DNA of 20,027 bases from an uncultured Eubacteriales bacterium (GCA_934700635.1 CAKUXU010000005.1:1-20027); one strand, 5' to 3'. Positions 1 through 8,334 are shown, counted from the stretch's first letter. Program-made: numbers and translations. The notes: generated from the sequence alone by a model not told the origin.

Positions 1-1
1 C

Positions 2-586
2 TCATATCCTATAATGGCATCTATGGATATATGCTTAGAATGGATTGAAAAATTTGGAAATCAAAAATATGAATTACTTTCTAATAGAATAGAAAATTTT
101 AAAAAAAGCTCTTTATTTAAAGATGCTTTTTTAAGCGGTACAGACATTGATCCTATAAGAATAACAATAAACACGAAAGAAATAGGATATAGCGGTTATG
201 AATTCAGAAATGAGCTTTATAAATTTAAAATAGAACCTGAATTTTGTGATGAAAATTATGCTGTACTTATAGCTACTCCTTTTAATCGAGAAAAAGATTG
301 GAGTAGGCTTGAGTCTGCAATTAAAAATGTGAAAATCAAAAGAAAATTTTTTGCTTTTGAAAAATCTGAAACAAAAATTCCAAAATCTGAAATGAAAATT
401 TCAAAGGCTCTTTCTTTGAACTCTAAGGAAGTAGACTTAGAAAAATGTTTAGGAAAAATTGCAGCCGAAATAATTTGTCCGTGCCCTCCTGGAGTACCAG
501 TTGTTATGCCGGGGGAAAAAATTAGGGAAGAAGAAATAGCTTCTCTTAAAAAGTATGGTATTTCAAAGGTGTATGTGGTAGAATGA
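2..586 (+). CDS. Orn/Lys/Arg decarboxylase family protein, C-terminal part (partial)
   Basis: The reading frame is open back to the first bases, so this is the 3' part of a longer gene. The residues just upstream of the first ATG (SYPI, then MASMD) fit the conserved stretch of PLP-dependent Orn/Lys/Arg decarboxylases where the PLP fold ends. The C-terminal motif near residues 152-168 of the visible part (CPCPPGVPVVMPGE) is typical of the small C-terminal domain of this family. The family decarboxylates basic amino acids to polyamines, but members located next to yaaQ/holB (B. subtilis yaaO type) have no firmly assigned substrate. The gene leads a forward block with darA 39 bases downstream. 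The PLP-binding lysine lies outside the window, so activity cannot be judged. Confidence 0.88.
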   Translation, partial: SYPIMASMDICLEWIEKFGNQKYELLSNRIENFKKSSLFKDAFLSGTDIDPIRITINTKEIGYSGYEFRNELYKFKIEPEFCDENYAVLIATPFNREKDWSRLESAIKNVKIKRKFFAFEKSETKIPKSEMKISKALSLNSKEVDLEKCLGKIAAEIICPCPPGVPVVMPGEKIREEEIASLKKYGISKVYVVE

Positions 587-625
587 AGTTCTAGATGGAT
601 CCTTAGTTATATGGAGGTATTTATT

Positions 626-952
626 ATGAAATTGGTAATGGCAATTATGAGCAGAGACGATTCTTCGGTAGTTATGGATGCACTTACGGAAGAAAATTTT
701 CAAGTTACAAGAATGGCTTCCACAGGCGGATTCCTAAAGTCAGGGAATACAACTCTTATAATAGGAGTTGATGACAGCAAAACAAATAAAGTCATAGATG
801 TTATATCAAAATACAGCAGCAAAAGAAAACAGCTCGTTGTAGATGCATCACCGATGTATTTGGGTGCTCCGATTCAAAATACCCCTACTCAAGTTCAAGT
901 AGGAGGAGCGATCATATTTGTTTTAGATGTAGACAGATTTGAAAAGGTGTGA
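626..952 (+). CDS. darA: Cyclic-di-AMP receptor, DarA/PstA (YaaQ) family
   Basis: This 108-residue protein matches the PII-like c-di-AMP receptor family (YaaQ/DarA/PstA, about 109 residues in Bacillus). Visible family features are the N-terminal strand MKLVMAIMSRDD, the STGGFL segment followed by GNTTLIIGVDD, and the C-terminal VQVGGAIIFVLDVDRFEKV. The glycine- and threonine-rich STGGFL and GNTT region forms part of the nucleotide site in known structures. The ATG at 626 was chosen because GGAGG at 613-617 sits 8 bases upstream; the in-frame ATG at 611 lies too close to that site. The protein is a cytosolic trimer in characterised homologues, and its downstream output is still poorly understood. 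It is co-directional with holB, which begins 11 bases later. Confidence 0.93.
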   Translation: MKLVMAIMSRDDSSVVMDALTEENFQVTRMASTGGFLKSGNTTLIIGVDDSKTNKVIDVISKYSSKRKQLVVDASPMYLGAPIQNTPTQVQVGGAIIFVLDVDRFEKV

Positions 953-963
953 ATTTTGTATAG

Positions 964-1743
964 ATGTATTTTGAATGTCTGTGTAATATGGCAAAAAATG
1001 AAAAAGTAACCCATGCGATTATTATTGAGGATTCAAATTTTGAAAAAGCTTTAGAAAACATATCTTATTTTTTTAAAATTTTGCTTTGTAAATCAAAAAT
1101 TTCCGAAAATCCATGCAATGCATGCAGTTCCTGCATTAAAATAGAAAAAAATTGTCATCCGGACATAAAGTTTTTTTCTTTGGAAAAAGATTCTAAGTCA
1201 ATAAAAATAGAAAGTATAAGGTTTATTCGTAAAGATTCTTATATAATTCCAAACGAAGGAAAGTATAAAATATATGTTTTAAGTCCCGCTGAAACGTTAA
1301 CTGTTCAAGCTCAGAATGCTTTCATAAAGCTTCTTGAGGAGCCACCCAAGAATGTTATTTTTATTCTTCTTTGTAAGTCAGTAGAGCCGCTTTTAAATAC
1401 GGTTATTTCCAGATGTCAAATTTTTAGATCACATGAAGAAGGTATTGAAAATGAAGATGAAAAAGCGGTTGAATATGCGAATGAAATTACAAAATTAAGT
1501 ATTGAATCCAAAAGAGTAGAAATAATTAAAATTCTTGCTGGTATTGCTCCAAATAGGATATTTTTAAAAAAATTTATGGTAAATATGATCTCGGATTTTA
1601 TTCAAATAATTAAAAATTCTTCTGATATTGAATTTATTAAGATTGTATCAAAAAAAATTGATGATATAAAATATGCCATCAATTTAATCGAAAAAAATGT
1701 AAATGTGGGTTTGATTTTAACGTATTTGAGTATTGTTTTGTAA
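964..1743 (+). CDS. holB: DNA polymerase III subunit delta'
   Basis: The product (259 residues) resembles the delta' subunit of the clamp loader, which acts with delta and tau/gamma to load the beta sliding clamp. It has a four-cysteine zinc-binding cluster (Cys42, 51, 54, 57), LLEEPP at about 123-128 and an SRCQ sensor-type motif at 149-152. There is no Walker A motif, as expected for delta', which does not bind ATP productively. The N-terminus is short compared with typical delta' proteins. The start is uncertain: ATG 964 follows AAGGTG at 945-950 at a rather long spacing, and an ATG at 988 (Met9) is an alternative. The gene lies between darA and ricT, the usual neighbourhood, although yaaR is missing. 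Confidence 0.9.
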   Translation: MYFECLCNMAKNEKVTHAIIIEDSNFEKALENISYFFKILLCKSKISENPCNACSSCIKIEKNCHPDIKFFSLEKDSKSIKIESIRFIRKDSYIIPNEGKYKIYVLSPAETLTVQAQNAFIKLLEEPPKNVIFILLCKSVEPLLNTVISRCQIFRSHEEGIENEDEKAVEYANEITKLSIESKRVEIIKILAGIAPNRIFLKKFMVNMISDFIQIIKNSSDIEFIKIVSKKIDDIKYAINLIEKNVNVGLILTYLSIVL

Positions 1744-1761
1744 AAAGGAGTTTTTAAATGT

Positions 1762-2568
1762 ATGAGTGTTATTTTGGCGGTTAGATTTAAAGAAGTTGGA
1801 AAAATCCACTATTTTCAGTATTTTAATGATGATATATCAGTAGGAGACATTGTAATAGCGGAGACAAAAAAAGGGATTCAAAACGGAGAAGTTATAAGCA
1901 TTAAAGAAAATTTTTCTGAAACAAATGATTTTCAAACGGAAAGAATTATTCGCAAAGCAACACCCGAAGATTTGGAATCTGTGAAGAAAAAAAAGCAAGA
2001 AGAAAAAGAAGCATGTGAAATATGCAAAAGTAAAATTAAGCTTCATAAGCTTAAAATGAAGGTAATTGATGTTGAGTACATGTTTGATAGAAATAAAATT
2101 ATTTTTTATTTTATTTCAGAATCAAGAATTGATTTTAGAAATTTAGTCAGAGATTTAGCACATGCTTTTAAAGCAAGAATAGAATTAAGACAAGTTGGCA
2201 TAAGAGATGAAGCTAAAATTTTAGGCGGTCTTGGTATATGTGGGAAATCTTTGTGTTGTGAAACATTTTTGAATGAATTTCCTCTTTCTTTGGTTAAAAT
2301 GGCAAAAGATCAAGGAGTTTCACTTAGCCCTTCTAAACTTTCAGGTATATGCGGAAGATTAAAATGTTGTCTTAATTATGAACAAGACACTTATCTTGAT
2401 TTGCTTGAAAAGATGCCACAGGTAGGCGACATTATAGAAACTCAAGAGGGAGAAGTTGTGGTTTTAGCAAAACATCCTATTTCTTCAACTCTTAAGGTCC
2501 AAATAAAGGACGAAAATGGAAATATACGTGTAAAAAATATAAAAATGGATGATGTGATTAAATCCTAA
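1762..2568 (+). CDS. ricT: RicT/YaaT, PSP1-domain regulator of RNase Y and sporulation
   Basis: This 268-residue PSP1-domain protein corresponds to YaaT/RicT. In B. subtilis RicT joins RicA and RicF in the Y-complex, which guides RNase Y cleavage of operon mRNAs and is needed for sporulation, competence and biofilm formation. Conserved cysteine clusters are visible: ICGKSLCCETF in the middle and ICGRLKCC after it, the residues linked to Fe-S cluster binding in the complex. A charged Lys/Glu-rich stretch (about residues 65-95) separates the first part from the PSP1 core. AAAGGAG at 1744-1750 is 11 bases before ATG 1762. Another ATG at 1758, better spaced, opens only an eight-codon frame that overlaps this start. 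The gene ends the forward block that began with the decarboxylase. Confidence 0.93.
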   Translation: MSVILAVRFKEVGKIHYFQYFNDDISVGDIVIAETKKGIQNGEVISIKENFSETNDFQTERIIRKATPEDLESVKKKKQEEKEACEICKSKIKLHKLKMKVIDVEYMFDRNKIIFYFISESRIDFRNLVRDLAHAFKARIELRQVGIRDEAKILGGLGICGKSLCCETFLNEFPLSLVKMAKDQGVSLSPSKLSGICGRLKCCLNYEQDTYLDLLEKMPQVGDIIETQEGEVVVLAKHPISSTLKVQIKDENGNIRVKNIKMDDVIKS

Positions 2569-2585
2569 GTGTGTAAATAAACAGG

Positions 2586-2614
2586 TTGATTTTTAGCAAA
2601 AAATAAGATATAAT
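2586..2614 (+). promoter_or_regulatory. Sigma-A type promoter for pcrA
   Basis: TTGATT at 2586-2591 and TATAAT at 2609-2614 are separated by 17 bases. Transcription would start near 2621 and give a leader of about 80 bases before the helicase start. In this leader GTCAAAT (2647-2653) and ATTTGAC (2690-2696) can pair, which would place a weak stem right before the start codon. Confidence 0.65.
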
Positions 2615-2702
2615 TATACTGAGAATAATAAAAAAATTTTAGAGCTGTCAAATTTAAATGAGTTGTGAATTTCTTGATTTTTATTGCTGATTTGACCTTT
2701 TG

Positions 2703-5147
2703 ATGCTCTTAGTATATGGTGGTGCTAATAAATTGTTAGATGGATTTTCAGAAGAATTTTTAAAGCTTAGGAAAGCTTTGCTTGAGAAACGATTTTCAAA
2801 TTTGAATAAAAGACAACAAGAAGCAGTTTTTAATGTTAATGGACCTATGGTTGTTTTAGCAGGTGCAGGAAGCGGAAAAACCACTGCTATAATTAATAGA
2901 ATTGTTAATATGGTAGACTATGGGGATGCATACACAAATAATTTAGTTGATGAAAGTGAAGTAACAAAAGAAAATATTTCTTTGCTTAAAAATGCTTATA
3001 ATGGCTTTCAAAATATAGAATCGGTGAATTATTTACTTAAACTTAATCCTGTTGACCCTAAAAATATTCTTTCGATAACTTTTACAAATAAAGCTGCATC
3101 TGAACTTAAAAACAGACTTAAGCAAGCTTTAGGTGAAAAGTCACGAGATGTTTGTTCTTGTACATTTCATTCATTTTGTTCAAGAGTATTAAGGACTCAT
3201 GCTTTGAGACTTGGATATAGTAGTCATTTTACTATATATGATGATGAAGATAGCACAAAAGTAATAAAAGAATGTTTAAAAATGCTTAAACTTGATGACA
3301 AAGTGACTACACCTAGAAATATAAAAAATGAAATTTCTCGTATGAAAGATAAACTTATTGATTTTAAAGATTATAAGTTGTCTTTAAAAGATAGTTTAAG
3401 AAGCGCGATGCTTAGTGATATTTATGAATATTATCAAAATAAGCTAATTGAAGCTGATGCAATGGATTTTGACGATTTGATTTTTAATACAGTTAAGTTG
3501 TTTCAAAATTATCCTGAAATACTTGAATCTTATAGAGATGTTTTTAAATATATTCTTGTTGATGAATATCAAGACACAAACTATGCTCAATATGTGCTTA
3601 TTAAAAGTTTAGCAGAAAAAAGCGGAAATTTATGTGTTGTGGGAGACGATGATCAAAGTATTTATAAATTTCGTGGAGCAACAATAGAAAACATAATTGA
3701 TTTTGAAAAAGTTTTCCCAGGAGCAAAAGTAATAAAGTTTGAACAAAATTATCGTTCAAGTAAAAATATAATCGAAGCAGCAAATTCAATTATAAATAAT
3801 AACATTTACAGAAAAGGAAAAGAATTATGGACAAATAATTGCTGTGGAGAGCCGATTAGAATTCATACAGCGTACAGCGAACATGATGAAGCAAATTTTA
3901 TTGCCGAAGCTATCCAGGATAGAGTTGCAAAGGGCGAGAAATATTCAGATTTTGCAGTTCTTTACAGAAGAAATCTTCAATCAAATGTAATAGAAAAAGT
4001 ATTTATGAGACGCTCCATACCATACCGTGTATTTGGCGGTCAGAGGTTTTATGACCGAAAAGAAATAAAAGATATGATAGCATATTTAAGTGTCATAAAT
4101 AATCCTTTAGATGAAGTAAGACTTAAAAGAATAATTAATCAACCGAGACGGTCTATTGGTGAAAGAACTATCGCACAAGCATCTGAAATTGCAAAAGAAA
4201 CAAATAGTGATTTGTTTACTGTTATGAAAAACTGTGAAATGTATGATAGTCTCCAAAGAGTTTCAGTAAAGCTTAAATCTTTTTCAAATTTAATAGATGA
4301 GCTTATGTATATTTATGCTTCGGGAAGAGTTTCTGTTTCTGAGCTTTATGAAATTCTTCTTGAAAAAACTCAGTATATTAATTTTCTTAAATCCGAAAGA
4401 GACAATTCTGAGTCTAAAATTGAAAATGTGAAAGAATTTTTAAACAGTATAAAAAGTTATGAAGAAGAAAAAGGTAAAGACGCTACACTTTCAGGATTTT
4501 TAGAGGAAATATCTCTTTTTTCAGATATAGATAATTATGATTTAAATGCAGATGCAGTAATACTTATGACTCTTCATTCTGCTAAAGGGCTTGAATTTCC
4601 TAATGTTTTTTTGCCAGGACTTGAAGAAGGAATTTTCCCAAGTATTCAAGCAATAGACGATGAAGTGGAGCTTGAAGAAGAACGTAGGCTTGCTTATGTT
4701 GGTGTAACAAGATGCAAAAAAAGTTTGTACCTTCTTAATTCAGATAGCAGAATGCTTGCTGGAATTACTTCTCATAATAAAGCTTCTAGATTTTTGTGTG
4801 AAATTCCGCAAGAAATCGTGAAAAAAACAAAATCAAGAGATTGGAAAGATCTTAAAGAAGGAGAACCTATTCCTGAATCTGCTCAAGAACAAAGAGTTAA
4901 ATCTGTTATGGCTGCACATAATTTCGGCGGAATAGCAGGTGGAAAATCTAATCTATCTAAAAAAGGAGAAATTTCATCCGCAGATGTTTTTGAAAAAGAT
5001 ATGATGGTAAATCACGGATCATTTGGTGACGGAAAGATTTTATCTAGTGTTGAAATTGGTGGAGATCATTTACTTACAATAGATTTTGGAGGCTCTATAG
5101 GTTCCAAAAGATTACTTGCTAATTTTGCAAATCTAAAAAAAATATAA
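2703..5147 (+). CDS. pcrA: ATP-dependent DNA helicase, UvrD/PcrA (superfamily 1)
   Basis: The product is a superfamily 1A 3'-5' helicase of about 814 residues, somewhat longer than the roughly 740 of typical PcrA. Motifs appear in order: Q-motif LNKRQQEAV near residue 35, Walker A GAGSGKT near 55, Walker B region VDEYQDTN near 288, motif III DDDQSIYKFRGA near 315, and late motifs including MTLHSAKGLEF and RRLAYVGVTR. PcrA unwinds DNA in repair and in removal of proteins from DNA. An insertion after Walker A (about residues 70-100) fits a clostridial PcrA-like subgroup. The start is uncertain. ATG 2703, preceded in frame by TTG 2700, has no clear ribosome site. TTG 2733 lies about 10 bases after GGTGG and would give a 30-base-shorter N-terminus. 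Confidence 0.93.
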   Translation: MLLVYGGANKLLDGFSEEFLKLRKALLEKRFSNLNKRQQEAVFNVNGPMVVLAGAGSGKTTAIINRIVNMVDYGDAYTNNLVDESEVTKENISLLKNAYNGFQNIESVNYLLKLNPVDPKNILSITFTNKAASELKNRLKQALGEKSRDVCSCTFHSFCSRVLRTHALRLGYSSHFTIYDDEDSTKVIKECLKMLKLDDKVTTPRNIKNEISRMKDKLIDFKDYKLSLKDSLRSAMLSDIYEYYQNKLIEADAMDFDDLIFNTVKLFQNYPEILESYRDVFKYILVDEYQDTNYAQYVLIKSLAEKSGNLCVVGDDDQSIYKFRGATIENIIDFEKVFPGAKVIKFEQNYRSSKNIIEAANSIINNNIYRKGKELWTNNCCGEPIRIHTAYSEHDEANFIAEAIQDRVAKGEKYSDFAVLYRRNLQSNVIEKVFMRRSIPYRVFGGQRFYDRKEIKDMIAYLSVINNPLDEVRLKRIINQPRRSIGERTIAQASEIAKETNSDLFTVMKNCEMYDSLQRVSVKLKSFSNLIDELMYIYASGRVSVSELYEILLEKTQYINFLKSERDNSESKIENVKEFLNSIKSYEEEKGKDATLSGFLEEISLFSDIDNYDLNADAVILMTLHSAKGLEFPNVFLPGLEEGIFPSIQAIDDEVELEEERRLAYVGVTRCKKSLYLLNSDSRMLAGITSHNKASRFLCEIPQEIVKKTKSRDWKDLKEGEPIPESAQEQRVKSVMAAHNFGGIAGGKSNLSKKGEISSADVFEKDMMVNHGSFGDGKILSSVEIGGDHLLTIDFGGSIGSKRLLANFANLKKI

Positions 5148-5190
5148 TAGGTAACACAAATAAATATACCTCCATAATATAGATAATGGA

Positions 5191-5253
5191 AACTCAAAAT
5201 TTTTGAGTTGTCAGTAAGAAGCTATGATTTTTAAAGTTTAAAAATATTTACTG
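5191..5253 (+). repeat. Two adjacent hairpins upstream of the 288-residue protein gene
   Basis: The first hairpin has 9-base arms, AACTCAAAA (5191-5199) and TTTTGAGTT (5201-5209). The second has an outer stem CAGTAA/TTACTG (5212-5217 with 5248-5253) and an inner stem ATTTTTAAA/TTTAAAAAT (5227-5235 with 5237-5245). Neither is followed by a clean T-run, so neither is a classical terminator. They could end or process the pcrA mRNA, or lie in the next gene's leader. Confidence 0.5.
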
Positions 5254-5294
5254 GCTGTTTTGGTATCCATTACTATTATGGGGGGATTTTTCAT

Positions 5295-6161
5295 ATGACA
5301 GAGAATTTTTCAACGTTTTCATGTCGTGAAAATAATCAGTTTAAAGAATCGGTATGTATAGATGCTTATCGTGTTTACGATTCATGTGCCGATAGAAGCT
5401 GTCTTAAGGATTTAAGGGTTAATTTTACTGAATCTGGTCAACATATAATTGACCAAGCTGCAAGTGTAAGAGTAAAAGATGTAAATGTTGTAACAGTTTT
5501 TATAGATATGGAACCTGTACCGTTTAGACGAGGATATTATTCCATAGATATGACTTATTTTTTAGAAGTTTGCATAGAAGCTTTTTTAGCTCCTTCAGTA
5601 ATGCCGGCAAGCGTTTCGGGACTTTGTGCTTTTAATAAAAAAGCTATACTTTACGGTAGTGAAGGAAATGTAAGTGTTTTTTCTTCTGAATATTCTTCAA
5701 ACGAAAACGATTTACAAAATGCATCAATAAGGAATTTACCTCGTGCAGTTGTTCAAGTGGCAGATCCAGTAGCTCTTTCTGCAAGAATTTGCTGTGCGGC
5801 AGATTGTGCAGTTCAACCTCAATTTAGAGTACCGGATTGCATTTGTAGAAGATTTGGAGGAGAATTTTTGCGCCCGAGTGCAAGTAGTAAATCAGTAGCG
5901 GTTACTCTAGGACTTTTTACTATTGTTCAAATAGAAAGAAATGTACAAATGCTTATTCCTGCATATGATTTTTGTGTTCCTAACAAAGAATGTACATCTT
6001 CTACCGCTGATCCGTGTGATTTATTCAGTAGAATAGAATTCCCTACAGAAGAATTTTTTCCACCACGTTCTCAAAGTAATGAGCCTCCTAAAGGTTGTTG
6101 TGGGGGATGTTCAGGATCGAGTAATTCATCATCTCAAGTAATTGAGCAACAAAATCAATAA
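5295..6161 (+). CDS. Conserved-looking clostridial protein of unknown function, cysteine-containing
   Basis: I cannot assign a named family to this 288-residue protein. Its sequence has the look of a conserved clostridial protein of unknown function: an N-terminal ESVCIDAYRVYDSCADRSC segment, a long central part rich in strands (VVTVFIDMEPVPF, GYYSIDMTYFLEV), a CCAADCAVQPQFRVPDCICRR cysteine cluster, then FTIVQIERNVQMLIPAYDF. The C-terminus is a low-complexity tail with GCCGGCSGSSNSSS. It has no signal peptide or membrane segment. Cysteine clusters and a Gly/Ser/Cys tail would suit a cross-linked spore-coat or cell-surface protein in a sporulating host, but this is only inference. A six-G ribosome site at 5280-5285 precedes ATG 5295, and a terminator follows directly. 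Confidence 0.8.
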   Translation: MTENFSTFSCRENNQFKESVCIDAYRVYDSCADRSCLKDLRVNFTESGQHIIDQAASVRVKDVNVVTVFIDMEPVPFRRGYYSIDMTYFLEVCIEAFLAPSVMPASVSGLCAFNKKAILYGSEGNVSVFSSEYSSNENDLQNASIRNLPRAVVQVADPVALSARICCAADCAVQPQFRVPDCICRRFGGEFLRPSASSKSVAVTLGLFTIVQIERNVQMLIPAYDFCVPNKECTSSTADPCDLFSRIEFPTEEFFPPRSQSNEPPKGCCGGCSGSSNSSSQVIEQQNQ

Positions 6162-6165
6162 AGTA

Positions 6166-6196
6166 AAAACTCTCCTTTGAAAAGTAGGAGAGTTTT
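6166..6196. terminator. Bidirectional terminator between convergent genes
   Basis: AAAACTCTCCT (6166-6176) and AGGAGAGTTTT (6186-6196) form an 11-base stem with a 9-base loop. The A/T-rich flanks on each side can serve transcription from both directions. It lies between the 288-residue protein gene (forward) and the leader peptide gene (reverse). Confidence 0.85.
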
Positions 6197-6201
6197 CTAT
6201 T

Positions 6202-6600
6202 TTAGAAATAATTTTTATTAATATATTTTCTTATTGATTTTACTGCCATAACTGTGCCAACAGCGACAGGAGCTGCTACACATACCGTAGGTACACCCAC
6301 AATAGCTGCTTGAGATGATATTACTGCTGCCTTTGTGGTTTTAGATTTAAAATTTTCATAGTTTGCCTTTATTGTGTTTACATATCCTACGGGAATTTTG
6401 GAGGTATCTCCATATATTGTTAAATTATATTCATCTTTTAAAATCATGCCGCTGTATGAAGGATATGATTCGTAAGAATTTTTTGGATACATACCGAGAA
6501 GCGCGCATCCTGTAGCTTCAAAACCATCTTTAAAATTATCAAAAGTTCCAGCGGTTAATTTTTCTAACTGAATATTATTTAAAGTTTGAATATTCATCAT
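6202..6600 (-). CDS. Double-glycine-type (AG) leader peptide, C-terminal apolar segment
   Basis: This 132-residue product starts with a leader of the type cut by C39 peptidase-containing ABC exporters: LNNIQLEKLTAG, with the Ala-Gly cut site at residues 17-18. The predicted mature chain is 114 residues: a polar, Tyr/Ser-rich body with two early cysteines (Cys32 and later Cys107), then an apolar Ala/Val segment at about 90-120, then a basic tail (KSIRKYINKN). The organisation equals that of the two peptides near 13.2-14.2 kb. Bacteriocin or signalling roles are both possible; the family is unassigned. The reverse-strand GAGGA lies 8 bases before the first of two tandem ATG codons, so residue 1 or 2 may be the real start. 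No exporter gene is in the window. Confidence 0.8.
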   Translation of the reverse strand: MMNIQTLNNIQLEKLTAGTFDNFKDGFEATGCALLGMYPKNSYESYPSYSGMILKDEYNLTIYGDTSKIPVGYVNTIKANYENFKSKTTKAAVISSQAAIVGVPTVCVAAPVAVGTVMAVKSIRKYINKNYF

Positions 6601-6646
6601 TATACTATTCCTCTATTATTAAAAAAAATTACATATTCTATTAATT

Positions 6647-6675
6647 ATTATAGTCATTATTTTTTGAAATGTCAA
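6647..6675 (-). promoter_or_regulatory. Consensus sigma-A promoter for the AG-leader peptide
   Basis: On the reverse strand TTGACA (6670-6675) and TATAAT (6647-6652) are both perfect and 17 bases apart. This is one of the strongest promoters in the window and predicts high expression of the peptide gene. It starts TTGACATTT, as does the promoter of the second leader peptide at 13162. Confidence 0.85.
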
Positions 6676-6725
6676 GTTTATTTTAATAAAAACAACGAAT
6701 ATTTATAATGTTATATCCTTATTGC

Positions 6726-8126
6726 TTATTTCCATAAAACAGTATCATTAATTCCACAGTCTGCAGCTTTAAAAACAGGGTCTTTTTTAGTCGCTTTTTG
6801 TCTGAGGTAGTCTTTTCGACATGCTTTATAACGATTAGAGAGTATTAATATAGTTATTATATTTATGATTGCTATGAAAGCCATAGATATATCTGCTAAA
6901 TTCCATGCTACTGAAGCTGTTGCAACACAACCGAACATTATAGGGAAAAAACTTAATATTCTTATTATTTTTAAAAGTTTGGGACTATCTTTTATAAAAA
7001 GTATATTAGGCTCACAAAATCCAAAGTTTCCTATTATTGCAGAAAATGCAAATGCCGAAACGGATAATGTTATAAAATGTACACCCCATACCCCCAAATG
7101 ATTTTCAAGAGCTTTTTGCATAAGTGGCATGCCTGTAATTGAAGTATTAAGATTTACTTCTGAAAGAAGAAGAATGAAAGCAGAAGTAGAGCAAATTAAA
7201 ATAGTATCTATAAAAACAGAAATAATTTGAGCAATACCTTGTTTAAAAGGATGAGACGTATCAGCTGATGCTGCAGCATTAGGAGCACTTCCCATACCTG
7301 CTTCATTAGAAAGTAATCCTCTTTTGATTCCTATTAAAATAGCACTTCCGCTAAGGCCACCGAAGACTGATTTAAAATCAAAAGCGGATTCAAATATTAG
7401 TGAAAACACCATTGGCAATTGTGAAAAATGGGATACTATTATATAAAGACCTGTCAAAATATAAATACTTGCCATTGCAGGAACTAAATACGAAGAAACA
7501 AAACCTATTCTTTTCATTCCACCAAAAACTACATATCCTACTAAGGAAGAAAGTATTATTCCCGTAACATATGGCCAAAATGTGTTTTCATAGTTCGGTA
7601 TATAATATTCAAGTGCAGAAGACATATTATGTGCTTGCAATGCATTGAATCCAAATAAAAAGCAAAATACAAATAAACTTGAAAACAAAACTCCTAGTTT
7701 TCTTTTTCCGAGAGCTTGACTTATATAGTAGGCAGGTCCACCTATAAAAGAATTTCCATCCTTGCTCTTTATTTTATATATCTGAGCTAGTGTAGCTTCG
7801 GCCATCGATGATGCAGATCCGATAATAGCCATAGCCCACATCCAAAATATTGCCCCAGGACCTCCTATAACAATTGCAGTTGCGACACCAGCAATATTAG
7901 CAGTACCTACTTTTGAAGCCGTGCAAATCATTAGTGCTTGAAAGGAAGATACCTTTTTACCTTCTGACTTTTCTCCTATTGATTTAATAGCTTCTGGGAA
8001 AAATCTAATCTGAGAGAATCCTCCCAATACAGTAAAATAAACTCCGCAGATTATTAAAAGTGCTACAAGTACATAAATATACAAGAAGTCACTTATGGGA
8101 GTTAAAATTGAATTTATATAATCCAA
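6726..8126 (-). CDS. Sodium:alanine/glycine symporter, AGCS family
   Basis: This integral membrane protein of 466 residues, with many hydrophobic segments, belongs to the alanine/glycine:cation symporter (AGCS, AlsT-like) family, whose members take up small neutral amino acids with Na+. The signature region is clear at about residues 70-95 (KVGTANIAGVATAI followed by GGPGAIFWMW). GGPAYYISQALGK, GLLSNEAGMGSAPNAAA and GFNALQAHNM further on are also typical. The family's usual GTGNI is GTANI here. The start is TTG at 8126, preceded by AAAGGAGG about 10 bases upstream on the reverse strand; no better ATG exists nearby. The length is normal. The substrate cannot be told from the sequence alone. 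The leader peptide gene follows 125 bases downstream but has its own promoter. Confidence 0.94.
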   Translation of the reverse strand: MDYINSILTPISDFLYIYVLVALLIICGVYFTVLGGFSQIRFFPEAIKSIGEKSEGKKVSSFQALMICTASKVGTANIAGVATAIVIGGPGAIFWMWAMAIIGSASSMAEATLAQIYKIKSKDGNSFIGGPAYYISQALGKRKLGVLFSSLFVFCFLFGFNALQAHNMSSALEYYIPNYENTFWPYVTGIILSSLVGYVVFGGMKRIGFVSSYLVPAMASIYILTGLYIIVSHFSQLPMVFSLIFESAFDFKSVFGGLSGSAILIGIKRGLLSNEAGMGSAPNAAASADTSHPFKQGIAQIISVFIDTILICSTSAFILLLSEVNLNTSITGMPLMQKALENHLGVWGVHFITLSVSAFAFSAIIGNFGFCEPNILFIKDSPKLLKIIRILSFFPIMFGCVATASVAWNLADISMAFIAIINIITILILSNRYKACRKDYLRQKATKKDPVFKAADCGINDTVLWK

Positions 8127-8244
8127 GACTATAAAACCTCCTTTTAGTTTAAATCATATAAAATATACCACATTTACTGAAATATTGGAAGATTATAATT
8201 TGATAAGTATCAATATATTTATTGAATAGTTTATTTCATTTCAG

Positions 8245-8288
8245 GTAAAAATTTTTTTAAAAAAAAATGATAAAAATGAAATTTTTAC
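8245..8288. repeat. AT-rich inverted repeat upstream of the ribbon-helix-helix gene
   Basis: GTAAAAATTT (8245-8254) and AAATTTTTAC (8279-8288) are perfect 10-base inverted copies. They directly abut the 15-base palindrome at 8286. With the hairpin at 8304-8334 this makes three stacked symmetrical elements in the 249-base gap between the symporter gene and the ribbon-helix-helix gene. Confidence 0.5.
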
Positions 8289-8300
8289 ACGAATCGTGTA
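8286..8300. promoter_or_regulatory. Palindromic operator candidate, copy 1
   Basis: TACACGA-A-TCGTGTA is a perfect 15-base palindrome. The stretch TACACG-AAT-CGTGTAGAAA reappears at 9727-9745 with only the three central bases changed. It lies 76 bases upstream of the TTG start of the ribbon-helix-helix gene. It is most likely the binding site of a dimeric regulator, either that protein or the nearby XRE protein. Confidence 0.65.
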
Positions 8301-8303
8301 GAA

Positions 8304-8334
8304 AAATATATGTTATAAAAATTAACATATATTT
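8304..8334 (+). repeat. 12-bp hairpin before the ribbon-helix-helix gene
   Basis: The arms 8304-8315 (AAATATATGTTA) and 8323-8334 (TAACATATATTT) pair perfectly with a 7-base loop. Part of the second arm (TTAACA at 8322-8327) could also serve as a -35 element for the following gene, with a weak -10 around 8344-8349. The role is unknown. Confidence 0.5.
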
